DNA of 64,000 nucleotides. It comes from Glandiceps talaboti (taxonomy: Eukaryota > Hemichordata > Enteropneusta > Spengelidae). Of the stretch, positions 38,374 through 49,015 are shown in pieces. Positions within the stretch are counted from its first letter, which is position 1. Every line of letters begins with the position of its first letter. A program made the position numbers and the translations under genes. The DNA lies in contig NC_135567.1 in assembly GCF_964340395.1 (NCBI RefSeq), positions 6,465,899 to 6,529,898 of the forward strand. The letters run 5' to 3'. Below the pieces are notes generated by a model. It was not told the origin of the DNA and did not search any database. It saw only the letters and a program-made list of their open reading frames with translations.

Positions 38374-38525
38374 AGTCTTGCTGCTAGATGTTCGTGCTTT
38401 CTTTCGATACTATAAGCGAACGAAGTTCGCAGTGAGGGCTTGCCTTGGATGTTCCATCCTCGATAGCGATGTTCGGTCGTGTGTCGTATTGTATCGGAAG
38501 AACATCCGAGGTCTAGCAGATAGAC
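38374..38525. mobile_element. Small TIR element, copy 2 (152 bp)
   Basis: The left end GTCTTGCTGCTAGATGTTCG and the right end AACATCCGAGGTCTAGCAG.TAGAC form imperfect TIRs. GAACGAAGTTCGC and GTCGTATTGTA are shared with the copy at 37806. The interior is about 40 bp longer. Confidence 0.65.
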
Positions 38526-38659
38526 TAATCGCTACCATGAAAAGAGGCCAATGGTTTGCGTGATGTTGAAAATAAAACATCCATATGATTATTATATTGA
38601 AACGGCTTAGTGAATACACACAACTAGCACTATAAACGGAGATGTGTTCCAACTCAGAC

Positions 38660-38694
38660 TCAGACCACTAATGAATATTTTCAGTGGTCTGAGG
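38660..38694. other. Perfect hairpin with 11-bp arms
   Basis: CTCAGACCACT and AGTGGTCTGAG flank a 13-base loop. Related palindromic motifs lie at 39327-39356 (CTCAGACC...CCACTAGTGGTCTGAG) and 39895-39926 (CACAGACAAG...CTTGTCTGTG). Confidence 0.6.
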
Positions 38695-38699
38695 TTACA

Positions 38700-40132
38700 C
38701 AGACAAGGAACACAAAATTGCAGTCCCGTGCTTTTATAATGTTTTGCACTCGCAAATCCGTGATCAAAGAATGTACACTTGCTATTGAATCCAGGGTGAA
38801 TAAAGTTTAAACGTTGTAACCTTTCTCGAATACAATCTGACAGTGATGTTGAATTTGAGGGAAAATTCTGTTTGACAATAGAATAGACTAGCCAAGATTA
38901 CTGACTACATAGCTCTTCAATGTAAGTGTGAGCAGTGAAGTGAAAACAGCTAGTGTACTTCCCGTTTCTCGGACAAGGCAACATTATATCGCCCTTCACA
39001 TGCTATTGTTTGTAATTGATAAAACAAAAGGCGTTCTATAGAATATCATATCCCTTCGTCGCTAAAATTAAGAGAGACGAGAAAATGACGGAAATGCAAG
39101 TTATCGAACATTCAGGACAAACACCTTTTTCAGTTAGAAAAAACTTCCCTTTTTGAAATGGAGATTAGTCCCCAGCATCATTTTCACAAACCTGCGAAGA
39201 GGCCTTGATTGACACAACATTGTACAGTCATGGACAGTCTATCTGAGAGACATTCCTTACTGTTCACAAATACAGACATTTCTACTAGGCTACATCCATT
39301 TCGTAGGGTCGACTATGATCCATCTCAGACCGGTTGACCACTAGTGGTCTGAGGGTCCATGTCGCCCTGCTTGCATACCGAGTAAGTCACCTACAAAGAG
39401 ACAGTTGTGAAACCTGGGCTTACCTGAAATGCTAGTAACTAAAGATTTAACGCATCTGTGTTCAAATATCAGCAATAAATCGACTATTTAGTAATTTTAC
39501 CTCGCCTTGGCTACAAAAGTACTAGTCCCAGTCCGGAGGACCAGAAATCCCGAAATCACAAGTTCAATCGTAATTTATGCCCAAGTGGACGTCCGATCAA
39601 ATGTGGCGGAGTTTGTAAGGCGGGACTTTGAAATCAGTCGGAACTGGAAAAGTTCCGATTTCGACACTTTTTGTGATCGTACCAGCGACTACTATCGTCA
39701 AAAAGATGTAAAATGAGTACATATTCGACCGATTGCTAATATTTGATAGCTTTATAAAAAAAATTATATGTAATTATTTTGTTATTGGTGCGAAAGTATT
39801 TTGTTTTCGCACTCGCTATAGGACGGTTACTTTTGAGCGAAACGCGTGCACCGTCTGCAAGCAGGACTGTGAGCCATGGTACAAATTCTGAGCACAGACA
39901 AGGAACACAGTTTCTTGTCTGTGATCTGAGGTACAACTACTGACCATTATCGGATTGAGAGGTGTCAACGAGTTCCAGCAAGATGCTTAGTTTAGACAAA
40001 CAAGTTTTATTTACACATAGCCCCAAAGCGTAGGCTGGTGGCGTTATTCACCATATGGGTACAGGTGTAAGAATGTGCTAAAAGGTGTTACTTTTAGCAT
40101 CAGCAGAATTGTAATGATATATGTATCGGGAA
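38700..40132. other. No gene recognised; CpG-containing sequence with palindromes
   Basis: An open frame at 39507-39716 starts only at TTG and resembles no family I know. The motif GTGCACCGTCTGCAAGCAGG near 39847-39867 recurs inverted near 54483-54502, marking a dispersed repeat. No splice-bounded exon is recognised. Confidence 0.4.
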
Positions 40133-40244
40133 TGAAATATACCCTGAGATTGAATATACACCAAGCTTGAGTCAAATTTAGGATCCTAACTGTAATTTAC
40201 ATAGCCAAACAAGTAACGGTCAAATTAGTTAATCTCAAGTTTAA
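40133..40244 (+). repeat. Family D repeat end with two-unit 17-mer seed
   Basis: The reverse complement of 40133-40244 aligns with 17430-17540. It has TTGACTCAAGCT, then one diverged 17-mer (40151-40167), then a second (40133-40150, one extra A), and then unrelated sequence. At the other locus the same position expands into hundreds of copies. Confidence 0.75.
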
Positions 40245-41230
40245 ACAAGCCATTGAGAATGACATAGTCCCCGCTATGATTGGGTTTTAAGGAATTAGCA
40301 CTACTCTGATCACGCAACAACACTTGTGAACCTAAATCAAACAGACTTAGATATGTTGTGTCTGCTTGTCGGACATGGAACATGCCTACAACAATAAAGG
40401 ATTGGTCGGGTATGGGGGATCATATCAATATGAAAATGGATATGCAAATGTATGTCATAGAACACTGTCCTAATACCAACTTCGAATGAGATCTGTTCAA
40501 GCATGTCTGAGTTATGGCTTAGGACATGGAAAATTTGCAAAAACAAAATGGCTGCCAGGCAGCCATATTGGATCGTATCACAATGAAAATGGATATGCAC
40601 ATGTATGTCATAGAACACTGTCCTAATACCAACTTTGAATGAGATCTGTTCAAGCATGTCTGAGTTATGGCTTTGGACATGGAAAATTTGCAAACAAAAT
40701 GGCTGCCAGGCAGCCATATTGGATCGTATCACAATGAAAATGGATATGCACATGTATGTCATAGAACACTGTCCTAGTACCAACTTTGAATGAGATCTGT
40801 TCAAGCATGTCTAAGTTATGGCTTTGGACATGAAAATTCACAAACAAAATGGCTGCCAGGCGGCCATATTGGATCGTATCATGACAACAATGAATATGCA
40901 CATATATGCCATAGAACACTGTCCTAATACCAACTCTGAATGAGATCTGTGTGAGCATGTCTGAGTTATGGCTTTAGACAGGGAAAATTCGCAAACAAAA
41001 TGGCTGCTAGGCGGCCATATTGGATCGTATCATAAAACAAATTGACGTGCATATGTATGCCATAGCATGTTGCCCCTGTACCAAGTTTGAAAAAAATCGG
41101 TACAGGCATCTCCAAGAAACGGCTGCGGACGGACGGACGGACGCACGGACGCACGGACGGACGGACGGACGGACGGACAGACGGAACCCAATCCATAAGT
41201 CCCCGTTCCGGACTTCGTCCGCGGGGACTA
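40245..41230 (+). mobile_element. Family B element, full-length copy
   Basis: It begins CAAGCCATTGAGAATGACAT. TAGTCCCCGC (40265-40274) and its perfect complement GCGGGGACTA (41221-41230) are an inverted pair. Inside, a ~151-bp unit is repeated (GCCATATTGGATCGTATCA at 40562, 40713, 40863, 41014). The right part carries ATCGGTACAGGCATCTCCAA and a (GGAC)n tract at 41127-41180. Family D sequence continues on both sides, and the uninterrupted site is present, inverted, near 17420. No coding capacity is seen. Confidence 0.8.
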
Positions 41231-42700
41231 ACAATCTCTACTAACCAATCCTACATTTTCCTAATTGACCAATCAAATGAAGGTCAATATCAAATTCACC
41301 CCAATATGTATGGAATGTAGTAAAACCTATATAAACCTTATTTCTGTGTGATCTGTAGGAGTTTTGTTAGATGTCAATAAAGTATGAATAGCTATCTTTC
41401 TAGTACTTGGTTGTACAGCATCATTCCTTTTCTGAACCTGTTTCTAGACAATTCCCTTACCCCATAGTAAGCTGACCCTGAATATGCCATTGCTACAAAA
41501 ATTATGACAAACTATATAATTTGCTATCTGATTTACTATCTGATGTCTGCAGTAGTTTATAGCAAAAAACTTATGTGAGTGTTTCGATAAAAGTGAAAAA
41601 TTGAGGTGACCTTGTAATTAGCCTATGACTTTGACCTTGGATTGAAACGACCTTGTGATAAGAGATTTGCCTGTACTCTAAAACCTATATGTGGACACTT
41701 CCATCATATCTATAGCAATTCAGAACCATGAAATATTCAGTATTTACATATTTTGGTATAATCACAGATCTCGATACCAACTGTCTTGGGAACAGAATTT
41801 TGTTATGAACAAACCCAAAATACGCTTTTGCTACAAAAGACTATAATATAATTTGCTATTTGAGACCGATTTGCAGCCTTACACATTATGTCTTGGTGGT
41901 AGTTAGGGAAAACACCTGTGAATATTTTGATTAACAAAGTGAAAATATGTCAGTGTCCTTGTAAATAGACTATGACCTCGAGCTTGGATCGAAAAGATCA
42001 TGTGATAAGTGTGTTGCCCGTCCCCTAAAACCTATATATAGACACTTGTGTCATATCTGCAGCACTTTCAGGACCCTGCGATAATACCTTCATATTTTGG
42101 TGATATTGATACCAGTTGTCTTGGTAACAGAAAATTGTAATAAAAGCAGCTCAGCATATGCCTTTGTTGTATTTTTCCTGAAAGTTATACAATTTGTTAT
42201 TTTCTGAGCATTTTTCATCACTCTGTAAAGATCACGTCTGATGTTAGCTTTAGAAAAGATTCCAACGGTATTTTAATAATTACAAAAAATTAAGATGACC
42301 TTGACATTGGATTGAGAGGATCATGTAATCAGTGAATTGCTTGTCCCCAAAACCCTATATACAAACATTTACATCATATCAATAGCACTTTCAGATTAGT
42401 ATATTAACACTTTGGTATAATTGGGGATATTGACAGCAGTTATCTTGGTAACAGCTTTTTGTTACAAAACAACTTCATATATACTTTTTTCACGTTTTTC
42501 GGAAGGATTTTATGTTTGGCTATTTTGTTGACTGTCTTACAGCTTTACCAGTCATATCTGATGGAAGTATACAGAAAAGTATCGATGAATGTTTCGATAA
42601 AAGTCCAACAGTTTAAGTTGCCCTTGAATTTTGACTATGACCCTGAGCTTGAATCGAGTTCCCTGTCCCCTAAAATACCGTATATATATAGACAATTCCT
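41231..42700 (+). repeat. Family D repeat, main body
   Basis: Non-coding dispersed repeat with three or four diverged internal units spaced about 320-350 bp (TGTGATAAG at 41654 and 42001, TGTAATCAG at 42324). Each unit has a GACC-TTGA-CTTGGAT block, a CCTATATATAGACA-like block and a TTGTCTTGGTAACAG block. Other copies are at 16540-17504 (inverted) and 32466-34015. Confidence 0.75.
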
Positions 42701-44281
42701 CATTGGCACAGATGCATAAATATGGATATCTAAGGGAGTGGTCAATTTGACGGGGGGGGGGGGGGGGGGTTGTTTCAGAATGTTGTCACTACACTAAGGC
42801 TAGAATTATTTTCTTTTCATCTATTATTCCTGGATGGAATTATTCGTAACTTGAGGTTACATAAGAGGAGGGTCCAATATTTAGAAGGGGCCTCCACAGT
42901 GCTGGCACTGCAATATGGCAAGCATAGCTTTCTTTCTTTCTTTCTTTCTTTCTTACTTTCAGTCTTTCTACTATTACTGGATGTACTGATGTAAACATTT
43001 CGGTACATGACGGAATAACACTTTTTTGGCAGTCATTACACTATTGAAAGGATTCTTTTCTTGGATGGAAAGATTCATAACTTTAGATCACATAAGGGGA
43101 GTGTCAAATTTTAATGGGGGGGTACTGACACTACAATATGGCAAGGATTACTTTCTTTCTTTCTACTATTTATGGATTCGTGAAAGGCTTTCAAGTTTCA
43201 TGCAATAAAAATCTTCTTAATCCAGCTAAGTTCACGAAATGTGCAAGTGTCTGGTCTTCAATGTACACTCAGTAGAAATGTCATTAGTGGAATCCTATCC
43301 CTATTCACTTATGATCAGATCAATGAAATATACTTTGACTCACAGTAATATCAACATACCTCTACAAGTGTTCTGTATTCTTGATCATCAAGTCGACGAC
43401 CAATTATTGACATTTTTTGGCTTCAGAAAATGTAAAAACAAGACACAGCATCTCTGTCCTTTGGGAAACTGATCATGTGTATTATAGTGATCTCATGACC
43501 AGAATTTTCACCATAATTTGAATGTCACCCAAGATTACGTATAAGAGAACCGATTGTACATTTAAAATGTACGATCAATATTCAATATGCACTATAAGGT
43601 ATGACAATTTGATTTGTTTGTTGTAGATTGTCACACAATTTCTAATGCACATGGCTCAGTCAATGACCTCTGTCAATCAATGACGGTGATTTGTCAATAG
43701 CACATCTATGACAAAATCCAAGTTACATATTCCGCCGACAAGATATCTCACATTATAGAATACATGTTACTGTACTTCTGTTTCACTTTTGTTCTTTATT
43801 GTTTAAAGTGGGCAATATCTTTTGGACAAAAACATTATTTTCAACCGGATCACAAGTGTGTTTTGTTTTCATTTCAATGTCTTAAAAATTACCATGACAC
43901 GTTTTATTTTGTTACATTTTTAGCTTAATGTAGTTTAAAGTCTTTCCTTAGATGTGGTATCACCTAATGCATAGATTAAATTTGCAACGACTTGTGAGAT
44001 ATAACTATATAGATAAATAATTTCATCGACTTGGGTAACACGTTTCACACAAAAAGTTGTAGTTTTCTATCAAAACTGATAATTGCAAACATTTTTAACA
44101 TTAGTGCCTGTTTAGCTATTGTTGTCAATATTCCATTGTAATCATCTTATCTTTATGGCAACCACTCTGCAATCAATGTTGTTTTGTAACTAAAAATATT
44201 GTTTTATTATTAGCAATGAGCTACTTATTTATACACTTACCAATATAGGCAATGATCTGATTTATTTACTGATACACTTAC
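42701..44281. other. No gene recognised; poly-G, (CTTT)n and a diverged duplication
   Basis: Poly-G at 42751-42769 and (CTTT)n near 42930-42952. The ~120-bp block 42815-42950 (TGGATGGAA, ACATAAG-GGAG, CAATATGGCAAG) recurs diverged at 43052-43165. The remainder is AT-rich intronic sequence next to the ankyrin donor site. Confidence 0.5.
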
Positions 44282-44368
44282 CTCATTTGCATAATTGACA
44301 TCATAACCATTCTCCAAGTAGAATTTAACCTTCTCTATATCTCCATTGTAAACAGCATCAATGAGATC
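44282..44368 (-). CDS. Ankyrin-repeat exon (87 bp, phase 0-0)
   Basis: On the minus strand this encodes 29 residues beginning DLIDAVYNGDIEKVKF and ending GYDVNYANE. This is an ankyrin helix pair (A-x2-G-D-(I/L)-x2-V-x2-L-(L/I)-x2-G) with the following VN-A loop. The acceptor is TTTTATATCAG and the donor GTAAGTGT (plus-strand ACACTTAC ending at 44281). Both junctions lie between codons, so it joins in frame to the exon at 5938-6036, which supplies the next TPLH-type repeat. Absence of a leading TPLH motif suggests it encodes the first, capping repeat of the protein. The 5' exon and promoter would lie to the right and were not recognised. Confidence 0.85.
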
Positions 44369-44467
44369 CTGATATAAAACAAACACATACAATGATTAGA
44401 CTAATTTACACCAGTTTCACAAATCATGTCAAAATTACATTAAAAATATGCTTACTGCAAACCCAGT

Positions 44468-44815
44468 ATTAAAGTGACCAAATTAATGAGGATTAGGTAT
44501 TTATTTGGGATATTTAATTTATAAAACAACTTTACTATTTTTTGTTTTTCTAATCGAAAAAAATAATGTGAAATAATATCTACCAATTCCTTGTTTGTAA
44601 CTCAGTAAATTGAAAATCAATAAAATATGTCTAAAATGTTTGTTATTGTGCATACAATAACACTTTTTGTAATCAAATGAGTTACAAACAAGGTTTTGGT
44701 ATTTATAATATGTTATTTCACATTATTTGTTAAATTAGGAAAACACAGTAAAGTTGTATTATGAATTAAAAATCCAAAATAAATACTTAATTCTCATCCA
44801 TATGGCCACTTTATT
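44468..44815. mobile_element. Foldback (MITE-like) element, ~150-bp arms
   Basis: The left arm 44468-44620 (AAAGTGACC, ACAACTTTACT, AATAATGTGAAATAA, CCTTGTTTGTAACTCA) is the imperfect reverse complement of 44665-44815. The spacer is about 45 bp. No coding capacity is seen. It lies about 100 bp upstream of the ankyrin exon in the sense of that gene. Confidence 0.75.
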
Positions 44816-45062
44816 AATTGGTCAGCTGTAACAATGAAAGTCATTCTGATGAAGATCGTCAACAAGACAGATCAAAAGCTCAATGCTAAAAACATTTTGA
44901 ACTGCTTGAATGTGCGTTATAACATTTGTAATGCATTCACAATGCTAACACATGTAACATTAAAAAGCTATATTGATGATGGACAACTGATATATACACA
45001 TACTCTATGTAAATTAGAATATTAACACATGTATCTGTGTTATGGTTTCTAAGAATTACTAG

Positions 45063-45139
45063 ACTGTAAGATTGTCATGATGTTCCGCCCTCACTGGCCT
45101 CTGATGTGTGAGGGCGCCCCATCTAGGTGTACCTTACAG
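45063..45139. other. Nested inverted repeat (short TIR-like unit)
   Basis: Outer arms are ACTGTAAG (45063) and CTTACAGACT. The inner perfect 9-bp arms are CGCCCTCAC (45086-45094) and GTGAGGGCG (45108-45116). It could be a very short foldback element; no function is evident. Confidence 0.5.
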
Positions 45140-45302
45140 ACTAAAGAATTACATGATTATACATATTTACAAAGTTTGAGGAAATTTAAATCTGACCATG
45201 TCATCAGATACATTTAGATATTTACAAGATATGTATTCATGTATGACGTCACTGTACTACACCTAGCCATTTAACAGCTACAGACTTTATTGTTTCAGGG
45301 TT

Positions 45303-45495
45303 GGGGATGTAGCTGCCTGCTGGGGGTGTAGCTGCATGCTGGGGCAGGAGGTGTAGTTGCCTGGGGTGTAGCTGCCTGCTGGGGGGGGGGGGGGGGGGGG
45401 GGGTTGTAGCTGCCTGCTGGTGGGTTGTAGCTGCCTGCTGGGTGGTGTTGCTGCCTGCTGGGGGGTGTAGCTGCCTGCTGGGAGGGGGGAGTAGC
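45303..45495. repeat. ~20-bp minisatellite (GTAGCTGCCTGCTGGGGG)
   Basis: Eight to nine imperfect copies with an embedded poly-G tract at 45379-45402. The encoded low-complexity frames are not considered genes. Confidence 0.85.
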
Positions 45496-46019
45496 TCCCT
45501 CAATGGCAAGGGGCTACAGACTTTAAATGGATAGATGTACTTAAATAAATTAGTGACAATGGCATTATAGCACAAATCTATAATAATCACATCCTCAAAG
45601 AGCTTTACAATTATTACTCCATGGCACAGACCTATAGTGGCACAATGGCCCTTTACTTCCTCAACTCCCTGGGGAGCATACAATCAACCTCTATAAGTGC
45701 ATGGGATTAAAGCATTCACATTTCAACATCTATCCTTCCAGGTCTCCAATTAATACAGCTAGGTTAACCAAAGCGCAATTGTGGTTCAAATCTTACCCAA
45801 GAACTTTAGTCATTCAGAAACAAATGCCAGCAACGGGCTCAACCCTGCAACTTGCAGATTCCTAGCCAGCCACTCTAAACATTCAACCATCATGACTCTA
45901 CAACCTGCAACCTGCAGATTTCTAGCCATCCACTCTAAACATTCAACCATCATGACAGCACATCTATCCACTTGCCTTATACCAATGATGTTATTGTACA
46001 ATATATATATATATATATC
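45496..46019. other. No gene recognised; ~61-bp direct duplication
   Basis: A block containing TGCAGATT-CTAGCCA and CACTCTAAACATTCAACC occurs twice, at about 45847-45896 and 45908-45957. An (AT)n run lies near 46001-46018. Confidence 0.5.
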
Positions 46020-46567
46020 ACTAATTCATTATTGCTATGAGTATAGTCTACATTGTAGTAGATTTAGCATATATGTGTTCACCTGCCAAATGTTTAATTT
46101 GCCTACACAACCTTGTTGTTACATTCCCCACATACGCCATCAATTGGAGGTTGCTGTGGGTGAGATATCAATATTTTAGCATGTGAGTTCACTTTTGGAT
46201 ATTTAACAGGCCTAGGTTGCCAAGCAACCTTAAACAGATGTTAATCTTTACGCCATTGACACTGACATGTGAAGTAGCCCATAAAAGATTTAATGATTTC
46301 ATTACATCAATAAAACAAGAATCTTACATTTCCAGGTTGAAGTCAAAGTATTTTGTAATACAACAAATCACATTTTCAAACGTAAAATACACATTTCTGA
46401 TGCAATCATTTCCATTTGAACAATTTCCCAATGAGACAATCGAAGTAACATGACCACCAAATATTAAAGCAATTGGTCTAGCAGTTTTTTACTTTAAGTT
46501 GTTTACACACACATACTCACACACTCACACACTCACACACACACATACACACACACACACACACACA

Positions 46568-46640
<73 letters not shown>

Positions 46641-46690
46641 AGCGATCCCTACAGAACTACTGAACCTTATCAATTCAGTTGTGCTAAAAA
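46020..46690 (+). repeat. Family A copy, diverged
   Basis: Contains ATTTCCCAATGAGACA, the AAAGCAATTGGTCTAGCAG block, an (AC)n/(ACTC)n tract at 46504-46638 and the right end TTCAGTTGTGCTA. The left part is strongly diverged. Confidence 0.6.
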
Positions 46691-47800
46691 TGAGTTAAAG
46701 GGGAACACCACTCAGTGAAATAATGGTATTTCCTGAGAGTTTTTTGGTTTTAGATGACAATTTGTATAGTCATGATGACTCTTGGTTCCTTTTTAGTCTT
46801 CAATGGGTAAACTATTAATATTGGTGTGCATCCAAAGTTCACAAAAATACATTCATTTCTCCAGTAACACCACTTTTCTGGATTGGAACTGTTAAAGGGG
46901 CGTGGTCTGAAACGTCTATCTTTTTTCTTTTTCTTTTTTGGGGGGGGGGTTAGTTTTTGTTACCTGTATGTACCACTGACTGTAACTTGTTTAATGGTCA
47001 GTAATTTATATGCAAAGCCTATACCCTGTTATCTAATGTATTCTATACTAAGGAATACCATAATATTCTTTTATACTTACAGTATCACAGTAGTTTATAG
47101 AGTGAGAATTTTGCAAGCAACTACCAGTCATTACACAAGTAGCAGTGAGTGACTGTTTATTTGACCAACCAAAATTGTGTATTCTCCTACCTCTTATTAT
47201 GTTGTGACTCACATTTATACAATTACCGATAGTTGATTACATACTTTTCAGGATGAATGTCATTATATCGAAATGACAGTTCCAAAAAATAATTCCAGTT
47301 GTAGCTAGTTTAGCTTTAATAATTTATCAACTTTTGTAGAACAGTCTATGACAACTTGCTGCTTTCACTTGATTCTAGGCAGTCAGAAGTACAGAGCTCA
47401 GGTTAGACTAATGAGGTTAGAACAAGTAATTTTGAAAACACCAACTTTTGAGGTGCTTTTCTCACAAATGTTTAGCCACAGAATCAAGGCAAATGAGGAT
47501 TGTGTATTTTGGTTATATCCCATAACCAAAATTCAAAATCCCAAATTGCCCGGATTCTAGGCTAACAAACATATGACGATATTGTATATGGAGTATCCAG
47601 CTTTCAGTACAGGTATTACAAAATTGGCCATAAAGATACACTCAATGATACAACAGAGATAGTAATGCATCACTATGCATCACCCCCTCCTTTTTTAATT
47701 CTTGTTTATTCTGTATCATCGTCATCATAATTTGATGAATGTATCCAAATTGTCCAATACTTTGGTTTTTTACCTTCTTTCACCCTTACTATAGTTAGAT
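46691..47800. other. No recognisable feature
   Basis: AT-rich sequence with a poly-G run at 46940-46949. The motif GGATTCTAGGCTAA at 47553-47566 also occurs at 62093-62106, a short dispersed similarity. No exon is recognised. Confidence 0.45.
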
Positions 47801-48000
47801 TAATACTAGATAGGAATTAGTTGTAAAGTTATACATTTACAATCTATGTACAGAGTACAACTTATATATATTAACACTAGATAGGAGTTAGTCGTAAAGT
47901 TATACATTTACAGTCTATGTACAGAGTACAACTTATAAATATTAATACTAGATAGGAGTTAGTTGTAAAGTTATACATTTACAATCTATGTACTAGACTA
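47801..48000. repeat. 71-bp tandem repeat, ~2.8 copies
   Basis: TAATACTAGATAGGA begins at 47801, with equivalents at 47872 and 47943, an exact 71-bp period. The third copy runs into the following 48-bp array. Confidence 0.9.
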
Positions 48001-49014
48001 TGTGAGTGGAGGTGTAAATGGTAATGATACTGTATAGGAACTAAACTATGTGAGTGGAGGTGTAAATGGTAATGATACTGTATAGGAACTAAACTATGTG
48101 AGTGGAGGTGTAAATTGTAATGATACTGTGTAGGAACTAGACTATGTGAGTGGAGGTGTAAATGGTAATGATACTGTGTAGGAACTAGACTATGTGAGTG
48201 AAGGTGTAAATGGTAATGATACTGTATAGGAACTAGACTATGTGAGTGGAGGTGTAAATGGTAATGATACTGTATAGGAACTAGACTATGTGAGTGGAGG
48301 TGTAAATGGTAATGATACTGTATAGGAACTAGACTATGTGAGTGAAGGTGTAAATGGTAATGATACTGTATAGGAACTAGACTATGTGAGTGGAGGTGTA
48401 AATTGTAATGATACTGTGTAGGAACTAGACTGTGTGAGTGGAGGTGTAAATGGTAATGATACTGTATAGGAACTAGACTATGTGAGTGGAGGTGTAAATT
48501 GTAATGATACTGTGTAGGAACTAGACTAGTGAGTGAAGGTGTAAATGGTAATGATACTGTGTAGGAACTAGACTAGTGAGTGGAGGTGTAAATGGTAATG
48601 ATAAAGGAACTAGACTAGTGAGTGGAGGTGTAAATGGTAATGATACTGTATAGGAACTAGACTAGTGAGTGGAGGTGTAAATGGTAATGATACTGTGTAG
48701 GAACTAGACTATGTGAGTGGAGGTGTAAATGGTAATGATACTGTGTAGGAACTAGACTAGTGAGTGGAGGTGTAAATGGTAATGATAAAGGAACTAGACT
48801 AGTGAGTGGAGGTGTAAATGGTAATGATACTGTATAGGAACTAGACTATATGAGTGGAGGTGTAAATTGTAATGATACTGTGTAGGAACTAGACTATGTG
48901 AGTGAAGGTGTAAATGGTAATGATACTGTATAGGAACTAGACTATGTGAGTGGAGGTGTAAATTGTAATGATACTGTGTAGGAACTAGACTATATGAGTG
49001 GAGGTGTAAATGGT
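48001..49014. repeat. 48-bp minisatellite, ~22 copies
   Basis: The unit begins TGTGAGTGGAGGTGTAAATG and continues TAATGATACTGTATAGGAAC. Some units lack 2 bp (ACTAGTGAG) or an ACTGTATA-sized piece (GATAAAGGAAC). Several variants recur in blocks, indicating duplication of groups of units. Confidence 0.93.
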
Positions 49015-49015
49015 A

